Positions 1 to 10,489 are shown, counted from the stretch's first letter. The stretch: DNA of 23,649 nucleotides from Branchiostoma floridae (GCF_000003815.2 NW_023365785.1:251970-275618), one strand, 5' to 3'. Made by a program: numbers and translations. Notes: a model not told the origin generated them from the sequence alone.

Positions 1-2121
1 GATTTTGAAACGTTTTGCAGTTTACAACTCTGTACCCAGATACCTTTTCAATGATATCAAGTTTGACCGACTAGAATACACTCTTAACAATATTGAATTT
101 AAGCACTACCAGAACCCAAACCCTAACCCTAGCGGATAGTGCTTAAGTCATATCTCGGTAAGTAAGCACCCGATTTTGAAACTGTTTGCAGTTTACAACT
201 CTGTACCAAGATAAATTTTCAATGATACCTAGTTTGACCGACTAGAATACACTCTTAGCAATATTGCATTAAAGCACTACCCTAACCCTAACCCTAACCC
301 TAGCGGTTAGTGCTTAAGTAATATCTCAGGAAGAAAGCACCCGATTTTGATTCGGTTTGCAGTTTACAACTCTGTATTAAGATACATTTTCAATGATATC
401 AAGTTTGACCGACTAGAATACACTCTTAGCAATATTGCATCTAAGCACTACCCTAACCCTAACCTTAACCCTAACCCTAACCCTAGCGGTAAGTGCTTAA
501 GTCATATCTCGGGAAGTAAGCACCCGATTTTGAAACGGTTTGCAGTTTACAACTCTGTACCAAGATACCTTTCGAATGATACAAAGTTTTTCCCACTAGA
601 ATAAATTCTTAGCAATATTGCATTTAAGCACTACCCTAACCCTAACCCCAACCCTAACCCTAGCTGTAAGTGCTTAAGTCATATCTCGGGAAGTAAGCAC
701 CCGATTTTGAAACGGTTTGCAGTTTACAACTCTGTACCAAGATACCTTTCGAATGATACCAAGTTTGACCGACTAGAATGCACTCTTAGCAATATTGCAT
801 CTAAGCACTACCCTTACCCTAACCTTAAACCTAAACTTACATTAGCGGTTAGTGCTTATGTCATATCTCGGGAAGTAAGCACCTGATTTTGAAACGGTTT
901 GCAGTTTACAACTCTGTACCAAGATACCTTTTCAATGATACCAAGTTTTTTCCACTAGAATAAATTCTTAGCAATATTGCATTTAAGCACTACCCTTGCC
1001 CCAACCCTAACCCTAACGGTTAGTGCTTAAGTCATATCTCGGGAAGTAAGCACCCGATTTTGAAACGGTTTGCAGTTTACAACTCTGTACCAAAATACCT
1101 TTCGAATGATACAAAGTTTAACCGACTAAAATGCACTCTTAGCAATATTGCATCTAAGCACTACCCTTACCCTAACCTTAACCCTAAACTTACATTAGCG
1201 GTTAGTAAGCGAGTCATGTCTCTGGAAGTAAGCACCTGATTTTGAAACGGTTTGCAGTTTACAATTCTGTACCAAGATACCTTTTCAATGATACCAAGTT
1301 TAACCAACTAGAATACAATCTTAGCAATATTGCCTTGAAGCACTACCCTAACCCTAACCCTAACCCTAACCCTAGCGGTAAGTGCTTAAGTCATATCTCG
1401 GTAAGTAAGCACCCGATTTTCAAACGGTTTGCAGTTTACAACTCTGTACCAAGATACCTTTTCAATGATACCAAGTTTGACCGACTAGAATACACTCTTA
1501 GCAATATTGCATCTAAGCACTACCTTAACCCTAACCCTAAGCCTAGCGGTAAGTGCTTAAGTCATATCTCGGGAAGTAAGCACCCGATTTTGAAACGTTT
1601 TGTAGTTTACAACTCTGTACCAAGATACCTTTTCAATGATATCAAGTTTGACCGACTAGAATACACTCTTAGCAATATTGCATTTAAGCACTACCTTAAC
1701 CCAAACCCTAACCCTAGCGGATAGTGCTTAAGTCATATCTCGGTAAGTAAGCACCCGATTTTGAAACGGTTTTCAGTTTACAACTCTGTACAAACATACC
1801 TTTTCAATGATACCAAGTTTGACCCGATTTTGAAACTGTTTGCAGTTTACAACTCTGTACCAAGATACCTTTCGAATGATACCAAGTTTGACCGACTAGA
1901 ATGCACTCTTAGCAATATTGCATCTAAGCACTACCCTTACCCTAACCTTAACCCTAAACTTACATTAGCGGTTAGTGCTTAAGACATATCTCGGGAAGTA
2001 AGCACCTGATTTTGAAACGGTTTGCAGTTTACAACTCTGTACCAAGATACCTGTTCAACGATACCAAGTTTTTCCCACTAGAATAAATTCTTAGCAATAT
2101 TGCATTTAAGCACTACCCTAA
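1..2121 (+). repeat. Satellite array with embedded telomere-like CCCTAA tracts (segment 1)
   Basis: About 12 head-to-tail monomers. Starts of the CGATTTTGAAAC block at 171, 342, 525, 702 and 884 give lengths of 171, 183, 177 and 182 bp. Each monomer has, in order, GATTTTGAAACGG, TTTGCAGTTTACAACTCTG, two GATACC boxes, a GACCGACTAGAAT block, the palindrome GCAATATTGC, TTAAGCACTA, a CCCTAA tract, CCCTAGCGGT, TAGTGCTTAA and TATCTCGGGAAGTAAGC. Much of the length difference comes in 6-bp steps, from hexamer number. Variant blocks recur (CTAAACTTAC at 831, 1184 and 1954; GCGGATAGTGC near 133 and 1718), so blocks of several monomers were duplicated together. One monomer is truncated near 1821-1827. 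Open frames here (for example 347-604 and 1242-1724) are products of the repeat and are not taken as genes. Confidence 0.95.
2119..2121. repeat. TAA target-site duplication, left copy
   Basis: The satellite reads CCCTAA up to 2121. The transposon then begins with CACTG at 2122, and after it the satellite resumes with TAACCC at 6967. TAA is therefore present on both sides. A 3-bp duplication is typical of CACTA/EnSpm and of PIF/Harbinger elements. Because the target is itself a CCCTAA repeat, a chance TAA match cannot be fully excluded. Confidence 0.7.
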
Positions 2122-2134
2122 CACTGCTTGAAAA
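2122..2134 (+). repeat. Left terminal inverted repeat of the CACTA-like element
   Basis: CACTGCTTGAAAA. It pairs with 6954-6966 read in reverse complement (CACTGCCCGAAAA), differing only at two adjacent positions. Confidence 0.75.
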
Positions 2135-2174
2135 GCCGAGTTTACGTGGTGGAAACACCCAGAAACCCGAAATG

Positions 2175-2334
2175 TTCGGACATTCACGGTACGTATCGTC
2201 CCGGGCACACTGCCTGTCCGGGCAATTGGCACACCCGAGGATGCACGGAAACGAACCATTTCGTGTCCGGTACGTGTCTATGACCCGTTCTTGACCGCGC
2301 ATTTAGCCGTAAGAATTCTCTATATGCCCGGACA
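2175..2334. repeat. Left subterminal CCGGACA/TGTCCGG cluster
   Basis: Exact TGTCCGG at 2215-2221 and 2264-2270, exact CCGGACA at 2328-2334, and a near match (TTCGGACA) at 2175-2182. The stretch is GC- and CpG-rich compared with the AT-rich element interior. In CACTA elements such repeats are the usual binding sites for the accessory transposition protein; that role here is inferred from the family. Confidence 0.65.
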
Positions 2335-3582
2335 CCCGAGACTTGTGCCGAACCGCACGGATGCTCCTTGCATAAATTACCGGGCAATTATCACCTAATT
2401 ATCTACCTCGACCATTACACCCTTTGTCATTAAAAACAGTGTTGTTTTACCACACCTGCCGACCTAGGATTACCCCCCTTCCCATGTAGCTTTGTATAAG
2501 TTTCCTTTATTCTTTCAAAATGTGAATTAACTTTGTTTTTTGTTTTATTTTTAACTATTTTGGACTGCTCCTGGTGGGCTTCGTCGCTCTTTTCGCTTTC
2601 AAATATATGTCGGTCTGCTGCCATAGGTCACTAGCATCCGGGTCTTCACTATTTTCATAAGCAGTCTCCCAACTAACTGTATAGCCGCTTCCAATTTGAT
2701 AACATAAACTCCTGTAGATATCTTGAATTCTGCATTCCTGCTCTCACAAATTCTGTTGTCCAGGCGCCGGCGGTCTTCTACACAAACCGATGCTAGTCAG
2801 GAACACGGGCGTGTATAGTTCGCATAACAGTACTGTAGTATTCAGTCCATCGTAAAACGGCAGCAGCTAGCCCTTCTCGCGTTCGACGTAGTGACAAAGA
2901 CCTTTCTTGCTGAAACTCAAACCACACAAAACAACAGCTGGGCTCTTCGGTGCACCGGTTGTCACCCTTCTAAACAGAACTAGGTCCCATGGCGTTGGTA
3001 GTTGGATGCAATTCCACAGCAAGATGGTGTCCGATCTTAACGTAGAGTATTTCCAAGCTCTCGTTGTTCACTGGCCGTGGGGCCGTCTGGCGTGCATACA
3101 AACATTTTGCTATCGGGATCAGGTCATCTCTGAATGCCAACTGAAAGATGGGATTGAAAGATTTGAAAATCGTAACACGTTTGCTGATTGGTCTACCCAA
3201 CTGCTATGTGGAATACAATTGGCGGCGATTTATGCGTATTTGCATATAGACGGACAAAGTAAGCTCAGAATTCAGCTTATTGTCACATGCTCAGTGAGTT
3301 AAGACACTTTTCGCCCTTCTGCCTAATTAACTGATCCACCAACTTTGATGTGCTGTAGAAAGTTACTGGTTTGGTATTTTTCAGAATTTTCAACAGGAAC
3401 TGGATCCACAAACCCAAAGCATATTTTCAGACCATATGGATTTCATAAAAGACTCACTGATATTAAAATATGAATATCATAAGCACAGCTAGATTTTATC
3501 CATTATAGGCCGTCGGCGCAACACCCCAGAACATATTTTTGACACAAAAATGGTATGTATGTTTTCAGCAAAGAGCACTCTA
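2335..3582. other. Interior of the CACTA-like element, no recognisable gene
   Basis: Mixed-composition DNA without a domain I can name. The longest plus frame (2907-3302, 131 codons) and the minus frames at 2430-2624 and 2970-3200 were read through. None shows a motif, signal peptide or family similarity. The minus frame at 2430-2624 is lysine- and glutamate-rich and looks somewhat protein-like, so a remnant exon is possible but unsupported. Confidence 0.4.
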
Positions 3583-3737
3583 TAATGTTCAGGTGGTCCC
3601 AGCCCCACTAGTATGATTATAACACAAATATTCTTTAATATGTTCAAAATATTTTCAAAATTGGCATAAGTGAAATATTCATGGCAGCCTGACAGGGAAG
3701 TGGTGATATGCACAACCATGGGACCACCTGAACATTA
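3583..3737. mobile_element. Small MITE-like element with perfect 19-bp inverted ends
   Basis: TAATGTTCAGGTGGTCCCA at 3583-3601 is matched exactly in reverse complement at 3719-3737, giving a 155-bp element. The outermost TA on each side could be a TA target duplication as in Tc1/mariner-type elements. The interior is AT-rich and noncoding. It lies inside the CACTA-like transposon, so it inserted after, or was captured by, that family. Superfamily assignment is uncertain. Confidence 0.7.
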
Positions 3738-6700
3738 AAGTACAACTTGTCTACTTACCCGGCATGTCTTTTGCGACAAATAAGAACATTGCATATGGTT
3801 GCGCCTTTAAGAAAAAGATAAGATGACAAAATTGCAACTTTTGGCCATTCCAAGCATGAAATGTGATCTCTTTGTTTGGATAGAGTGACAATATGGCTAA
3901 TTAATTTGTTGACTTAGTGCCTGACAGCAGGGTACTAGTCTACCTGAGGAGAACAATGGGTGAGCCCACAGCTTTCACACCTTTACCTGCCAAGCCAGAC
4001 AGACAGCTTGGGTTCTGTTGATAAATGATAAACAAACTTTCAAGCATTAAAGTATTACACACATAATTATATAGCAGAATTCCAAGAAAATTGGACTGAA
4101 ACAATTTCACCTGTCTATCCAATCAACAGTCAATGCACTTGGCTGAGAGGAAACTGACCCTAGGGATAACCCACATTTGGTCTTAATCAAAATTTGTCTG
4201 ACTTAGTGGCCAAAAAATGACTGTGACAGTCTAGCATTTATTCCTCACTCCTTACAAATGTTTTGCATGTATAATCATAGTTGTCAATGATTGCTCATAT
4301 TGTGCAGGGCTAGGTGTTCTAAGGACAAAATTGAAATTGCCTGCATATAAGGATGTAGGAGAAGGCAGCAGTATGAAATAGGGAACAAATTTGATAAACA
4401 TAGATTTGTAAATACACATTGCATTCAAAAGCTAATAGATTAGGGATGCATAGAACATCCTAGCTATACTACCATCTATTTGTCTGATTTGTTAATCATC
4501 CAACTACATATAGCTTCAGATTACAGTAATGCTGAATGTCCTTCTCATTTCAGCAATGTACAATTCCTAACCTAACAATTGTATAGTTCTTGAGCATACT
4601 GCCTGGCTATAGACATAATGCATTATGATATTTCCTGTAACATTACTCGCTTAACAGCAATGAGGTAGAAAGAATCAACCTCCTTGAATCTTTGGGGGAA
4701 ACATGATCAAGTTGTTTGGTATTTTCTTGACTTTAGAAATTGAAAGACAAAGCATGTTTTCTTGATCAAGTTATTGTAGATTAAAAGAATGTAGAGAAAC
4801 AGTAGCACCAGGGAATCTTGTACTAGTAATTAGTCTGGTGGATAACAGCAGAAGTAATACTTTCTTGAAAAGTTCTAAAAATTTCAATTTCTTCTTCTGG
4901 TGGATCTGACCTAGAACATTAGCTAAAAGTGTACCTACAACAGTGAACTCAATCTCTGAAAAAAGGGTTTACTTAGCCCTGGTAAGACTTGGGGAGGGGG
5001 GCATTTATTTGAAAACAGTTTCTTGTTTTATTCAGTCGAAATCAGATCTTGTCAAAACTTGTCAAAATTGGTGGGATACGAACGACGGAAGCTGGGCACT
5101 GTATTAAATCAGCTGTACTGTATCCATTTTCAAGGTACTCATGATAACAGCATAATTCACAGTGGCATTCAAACTATTTCTAACACACTGAAAACACTAC
5201 ACCCAATACACACCCTGCTTGCCTTCCTAGACAGGGTGCCAGGTAATGTCTCACCTGGCCAGGTGGCACCCCTCCCGGAATGTTTTCACACTAGGTGGGG
5301 AGGGGGCTATTATCGAACAATGGGGGAAATCTGGGAAACTTGGGGTCAAAGGTGGTTGCTATGTGTTGCTAGGGGAGCCAACACCCACTTTGCTGGGGGT
5401 CTTCAAAGTGTCTTAACCCTCTGAGTGGTCGCAATTCGCAGACAGTCAAACATTACAGTTAGTCAAACAATACCCACACGGTATTAGGTGGCAAAGTGCA
5501 GCTGTAATTGTTTACGGTTTCAGACATCACTTTGATAATAAACGTAACGTTTACTCTATCCTACAACAATAGTGAACTATATAAACCTCCTTGGTTCAAC
5601 TAGCATTATCACAAAGCATAAAAACGTTACGAATCAAGGGCCCCGACGTGCATAGTTATCAACTTCCCTGCCACAAAAAATGACATTTGTTTGTCGTACA
5701 ATGCTTCTATACATACACGTATTACGTATTCCTGCATATCCTAACAAAGAACACATTCAATTATCTACCTTGTGCGTCACGCGTGTGTGTTTTCTGTTTA
5801 TATGAACCAAGGGGACCCATCCTTAGGCTCCTTTTAACCTCCTTTATGTATCTTGAAAATCTTTATTACATACTATTTGTATGTCTTATTTTCTAGTCCA
5901 CTAACATGAGCTTGTCGTGTATCGTTATATATCAGAAATAAACCTATCACAGAAGTTCTTATGTTTTACTAAGCTCCATAGGCTTTGATAGAAATTGTTT
6001 GTGTTTGCAGAAATCCTTCAAACGAATAGAATAATCATTTAACTACACCCTGTGCCTGGCCGGATAGCTAAACAATCAGAACGGTACCATAACATCAACC
6101 TGTACATTTAGTTTCAATATGTGTATGCATTTTTCTTTTTTAGGGGGTGGCGGGATTTTTGTAGCCAGTAGGCCAGGCGTGTCGCGATCGCGTACCGACG
6201 CCATGTATTCAGAACAAAACATTGCATGTGTATTGGGGGGGGGCGTTCAGGGGAAATAGCAGTTTATTAACGTCTGTTTCTTTCCAAAATACTGTAGCGT
6301 GTAGATTTTCATCCATGGGTATCTCAATCCCAAAAGTTGAACAAACTTGCAAATTAACTGTAGGATGCTACTTCCGTATCGGACATTATTTACAGAATTG
6401 GAACGTGCCTGTTCAGAACCAGTAACGCGCCTTTTTCCCGGCACGATCAGTAAACAAGCAAACGGAACAGAATGTTACGAAATAGACATGTTCAACTGTC
6501 AAACATTTTGTTGCACTGTAATATCTTATAATTCATGCAGCATGAGCAAACTTTGAAATTTCTAAAGTCACTCTGCGGTACCGTAAGTTGAATATACAAA
6601 CGTTAAAATGTTAAATTATCAGGATCATAAGGTTTGTTAATGCAAGAAATAAGATACAGAGAAAGAAGTTTTTCGTTTCTTTATTCTATGGATACTTTTA

Positions 6701-6816
6701 TAATGTTTTCAGTACCATTCTCTTTTAAAAAACATTGAGAGCAATTATCACTTGAATACACACTACCCATTCACTGAACCACTTCTCAAGACACGCAGTG
6801 TGAGGGTACGGCGAAC
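3738..6816. other. AT-rich interior of the CACTA-like element, no recognisable gene
   Basis: Over 3 kb with no convincing coding region. The 133-codon plus frame at 5023-5424 has no recognisable motif and includes simple G-rich sequence. Structures seen: a palindrome ACCTGGCCAGGT at 5253-5264 inside a stem formed by GGGTGCCA (5234-5241) and TGGCACCC (5264-5271); a TATATAAA-like stretch near 5578; and G tracts near 6142 and 6235. No tRNA-like box or transposase motif was seen. Confidence 0.4.
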
Positions 6817-6903
6817 TACCGGACATGGCCATGTCCGGTAATGATTGGGGATATTCGGCACCGGACACACCGTGGCTAGAAATTCGTTTATACCACCCGG
6901 ACA
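6817..6903. repeat. Right subterminal CCGGACA cluster with a 24-bp perfect palindrome
   Basis: CCGGACA or its complement occurs at 6819-6825, 6832-6838, 6861-6867 and 6897-6903. The first two form an uninterrupted palindrome at 6817-6840 (half-site TACCGGACATGG). The arrangement mirrors the left cluster, supporting a paired-end protein-binding role. Confidence 0.65.
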
Positions 6904-6953
6904 TGTCAAGTTCCACGGTAGTATAAGAAACCAAAAATTGCCAGAAATTCTTG

Positions 6954-6966
6954 TTTTCGGGCAGTG
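6954..6966 (-). repeat. Right terminal inverted repeat of the CACTA-like element
   Basis: Reads CACTGCCCGAAAA on the minus strand and ends exactly where the satellite resumes with the second TAA copy (6967-6969). Confidence 0.75.
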
Positions 6967-8592
6967 TAACCCTAACCTTAACCCTTACCCTAACCCTAGC
7001 TGTAAGTGCTTAAGTCATATCTCGGGAAGTAAGCACCCGATTTTAACACGGTTTGCAGTTTACACCTCTGTACCAAGATACCTTTTCAATGATACCAAGT
7101 TTGACCGACTAGAATACACTCTTAGCAATATTGCATTTAGGCACTACCCTAACGTTAACCCTAACTCTAGCGGTTAGTGCTTAAGTAATATCTCAGGAAG
7201 TAAGCACCCGATTTTGATTCGGTTTGTAGTTTACAACTCTGTACCAAGATACCTTTTCAATGATACCAAGTTTGACCGACTAGAATACACTCTTAGCAAT
7301 ATTGCATCTAAGCACTACCCTAACCCTAACCCTAACCCTAACCCTAACCCTAGCAGTAAGTGCTTAAGTCATATCTCGGGAAGTAAGCACCCGATTTTGA
7401 AACGGTTTGCAGTTTACAACTCTGTACCAAGATACCTTTCGAATGATACCAAGTTTTTCCCACTAGAATGAATTGTTAGCAATATTGCATTTAAGCACTG
7501 CCCTAACCCTAACCCTAACCCTAACCCTAGCGGTTAGTGCTTAAGTCATATCTCGGGAAGTAAGCACCAGATTTTGAAACGGTTTGCAGTTTACAACTCT
7601 GTACAAAGATACCTTTTCAATGATACCAAGTTTGACCGACTAGAATACACTCTTAGCAATATTGCATCTAAGCACTACCCTAACCCTAACCTTAACCCTA
7701 CTCCTAACCCTAGCGGTTAGTGCTTAAGTCACATCTCGGGAAGTAAGCACCCGGTTTTGAAACGGTTTGCAGTTTACAACTCTGTACCAAGATACCTTTC
7801 GAATGATACCAAGTTTGACCGACCAGAATGCACTCTTAGCAATATTGCATCTAAGCACTACCCTTACCCTAACCTTAACCCTAAACTTACATTAGCGGTT
7901 AGTGCTGAAGTCATATCTCGGGAAGTAAGCACCTGATTTTGAAACGGTTTGCAGTTTACAACTCTGTACCAAGATACCTTTTCAATGATACCGAGTTTAA
8001 CCAAGTAGAATACACTCTTAGCAATATTGCCTTGAAGCACTACCCTAACCCAAACCCTAACCCTAGCGGTTAGTGTTTAAGTCATATTTCGGTAAGTAAG
8101 CGCACGGTTTTAAAATGATTTGCAGTTAACAACTCTGTACCAAGATACCTTTTCAATGATACCAAGTTTGACCGACTAGACTACACTCTTAGCAATATTG
8201 CCTTGAAGCACTACCCTAACCCAAACCCTAACCCTAGCGGTTAGTGTTTAAGTCATATTTCGGTAAGGAAGCGCACGGTTTTAAAATGATTTGCAGTTAA
8301 CAACTCTGTACCAAGATACCTTTTCAATGATACCAAGTTTGACCGACTAGAATACACACTTAGCAATATTGCATTTAAGCACTACCCTTGCCCCAACCCT
8401 AGCCCTAGCGGTTAGTGCTTAAGTCATATCTCGGGAAGTAAGCATCCGATTTTGAAACGGTTTGCAGTTGACAACTCTGTACCAAGATACATTTTTAATG
8501 ATACCAAGTTTTTCCCACTAGAATAAATTCTTAGCAATATTGCATTTAAGCACTACCCTAACCCCAACCTTAACCCTAACCCTAACCCTAGC
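6967..8592 (+). repeat. Satellite array (segment 2)
   Basis: The same monomer and orientation as segment 1, starting inside the hexamer tract broken by the CACTA-like insertion. It contains private variants that identify it as the forward counterpart of the inverted array: CCTACTCCTAACC near 7698, GACCGACCAGAATG near 7818, GTGCTGAAGTC near 7904, GACTACACTC near 8178, AATACACACTTAGC at 8351 and CAGTTGACAACTC near 8464. Two adjacent monomers carry the diverged GCGCACGGTTTTAAAATG block (near 8100 and 8270). The longest clean tract is five CCCTAA plus CCCTAG near 7317-7352. Confidence 0.95.
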
Positions 8593-9027
8593 NNNNNNNN
8601 NNNNNNNNNNNNNNNNNNNNNNNNNNNNNNNNNNNNNNNNNNNNNNNNNNNNNNNNNNNNNNNNNNNNNNNNNNNNNNNNNNNNNNNNNNNNNNNNNNNN
8701 NNNNNNNNNNNNNNNNNNNNNNNNNNNNNNNNNNNNNNNNNNNNNNNNNNNNNNNNNNNNNNNNNNNNNNNNNNNNNNNNNNNNNNNNNNNNNNNNNNNN
8801 NNNNNNNNNNNNNNNNNNNNNNNNNNNNNNNNNNNNNNNNNNNNNNNNNNNNNNNNNNNNNNNNNNNNNNNNNNNNNNNNNNNNNNNNNNNNNNNNNNNN
8901 NNNNNNNNNNNNNNNNNNNNNNNNNNNNNNNNNNNNNNNNNNNNNNNNNNNNNNNNNNNNNNNNNNNNNNNNNNNNNNNNNNNNNNNNNNNNNNNNNNNN
9001 NNNNNNNNNNNNNNNNNNNNNNNNNNN
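8593..9027. other. Assembly gap, 435 N
   Basis: A run of N inside the satellite. Its counterpart in the inverted copy is 13126-13560, which is also 435 bp, so satellite monomers are the expected content. Confidence 0.99.
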
Positions 9028-10239
9028 AGATACCTTTTCAATGATACCAAGTTTGACCGACTAGAATACACTCTTAGCAATATTGCATCTAAGCACTACC
9101 CTAACCCTAACCTTAACCCTAACCCTAACCCTAGCGGTAAGTGCTTAAGTCATATCTCGGGAAGTAAGCACCCGATTTTGAAACGGTTTGCAGTTTACAA
9201 CTCTGTACCAAAAAAACCTTTTCAATGATACCAAGTTTGACCAACTAGAATACACTCTTAGCAATATTGCATTTAGGCACTACCTTAACCCCAACCCTAA
9301 CCCTAGCGGTTAGTGCTTAAGTCATATCTCGGGAAGTAAGCACCCGATTTTGAAACGGTTTGCAGTTTACAACTCTGTACCAAGATACCTATCAAATGAT
9401 ACCAAGTTTGACCGACTAGAATGCACTCTTAGCAATATTGCATCTAAGCACTACCCTTACCCTAACCTTAACCCTAAACTTACATTAGCGGTTAGTGCTT
9501 AAGTCATATCTCGGGAAGTAAGCACCCGATTTTGAAACGGTTTGCAGTTTACAACTCTGTACCAAGATACATTTTCAATGATACCAAGTTTTTCCCAGTA
9601 GAATAAATTCTCAGCAATATTGCATTTAAGCACTACCCTAACCCCAACCTTAACCCTAACCCTAACCCTAGCTGTAAGTGCTTAAGTCATATCTCGGGAA
9701 TTAAGCGCCCGATTTTCAAAACGGTTTGCAGTTTACAACTCTGTACCAAGATATCTTTTCAATGATACCAAGTTTGACCGACTAGAATACTGTCCTAGCA
9801 ATATTTCATTTAAGCACTACCCTAACCCTAACCCTAACCCTAGCGGTTAGTGCTTAAGTCATATCTCGGGAAGTAAGCACCCGATTTTAAAATGGTTTGC
9901 AGTTTACAACTCTGTACCAAGATACCTTTTCAATGATACCAAGTTTGACCGACTAGAATACACTCTTAGCAATATTGCATTTAAGCACTACCCTAACTCT
10001 AACTTTAACTCTAACCTTAGCTGTTAGTGCTTAAGTCATATCTCGGGAAGTAAGCACCCGATTTTGAAAGTGTTTGCAGTTTACAACTCTGTACCAAGAT
10101 ACCTTTTCAATGATACCAAGTTTGACCGCCTAGAATACACTCTTAGCAATATTGCATTTAAGCACTACCCTAACCCTAACCCTAACCCTAACCCTAACCC
10201 TAGCGGTTAGTGCAAGCTCCGCACTTGGAGAAGTAAGCA
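9028..10239 (+). repeat. Satellite array (segment 3)
   Basis: Forward monomers between two gaps. Variants CCTATCAAATGAT (near 9390) and CATTTAGGCACTACCTTAACC (near 9270) are shared with the inverted array. The last bases before the gap (10211-10230) depart from the consensus: GTGCAAGCTCCGCACTTGGAG replaces the normal TTAAGTCATATCTCGGG block. Confidence 0.95.
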
Positions 10240-10489
10240 NNNNNNNNNNNNNNNNNNNNNNNNNNNNNNNNNNNNNNNNNNNNNNNNNNNNNNNNNNNNN
10301 NNNNNNNNNNNNNNNNNNNNNNNNNNNNNNNNNNNNNNNNNNNNNNNNNNNNNNNNNNNNNNNNNNNNNNNNNNNNNNNNNNNNNNNNNNNNNNNNNNNN
10401 NNNNNNNNNNNNNNNNNNNNNNNNNNNNNNNNNNNNNNNNNNNNNNNNNNNNNNNNNNNNNNNNNNNNNNNNNNNNNNNNNNNNNNNNN
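10240..10489. other. Assembly gap, 250 N
   Basis: A run of N within the satellite. Confidence 0.99.

Larger units (their letters stand above)
2122..6966. mobile_element. Nonautonomous CACTA/EnSpm-like DNA transposon, 4845 bp
   Basis: This unique block interrupts one satellite monomer. It begins CACTGCTTGAAAA and ends with the reverse complement of CACTGCCCGAAAA, a 13-bp terminal inverted repeat with 11 matches. It is flanked by TAA. Both ends carry clustered subterminal CCGGACA/TGTCCGG motifs: three exact copies at 2215-2334 and four at 6819-6903. CACTR termini, a 3-bp duplication and subterminal repeats are the classic signs of the CACTA/EnSpm superfamily. No TNP2-like transposase or other domain is recognisable in any frame, so this looks like a nonautonomous derivative. 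A PIF/Harbinger element with the same duplication length is the main alternative, but the CACTG ends and subterminal repeats argue against it. Confidence 0.75.

Noticed and set aside
347-2000. Open frames across the satellite (85, 160 and 73 codons) as genes
   Set aside because: They follow the monomer repeat and hexamer arithmetic, lack a recognisable domain, and are broken by single substitutions between neighbouring monomers.
1-2121. True telomere at the window start
   Set aside because: Hexamer tracts are short, degenerate and separated by about 150 bp of other sequence in each monomer; this is satellite, not terminal repeat.
2907-3302. 131-codon frame in the CACTA-like element as a transposase fragment
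   Set aside because: No catalytic motif, zinc finger or similarity to a known transposase; codon pattern looks random and the opposite strand is equally open.
5023-5424. 133-codon frame as a gene
   Set aside because: No motif; part of it comes from G-rich and palindromic DNA; no splice or promoter context.
2305-6800. tRNA, rRNA, CRISPR array or bacterial signals
   Set aside because: No box A/box B pair, cloverleaf, rRNA-like stretch or spaced direct repeats were found.
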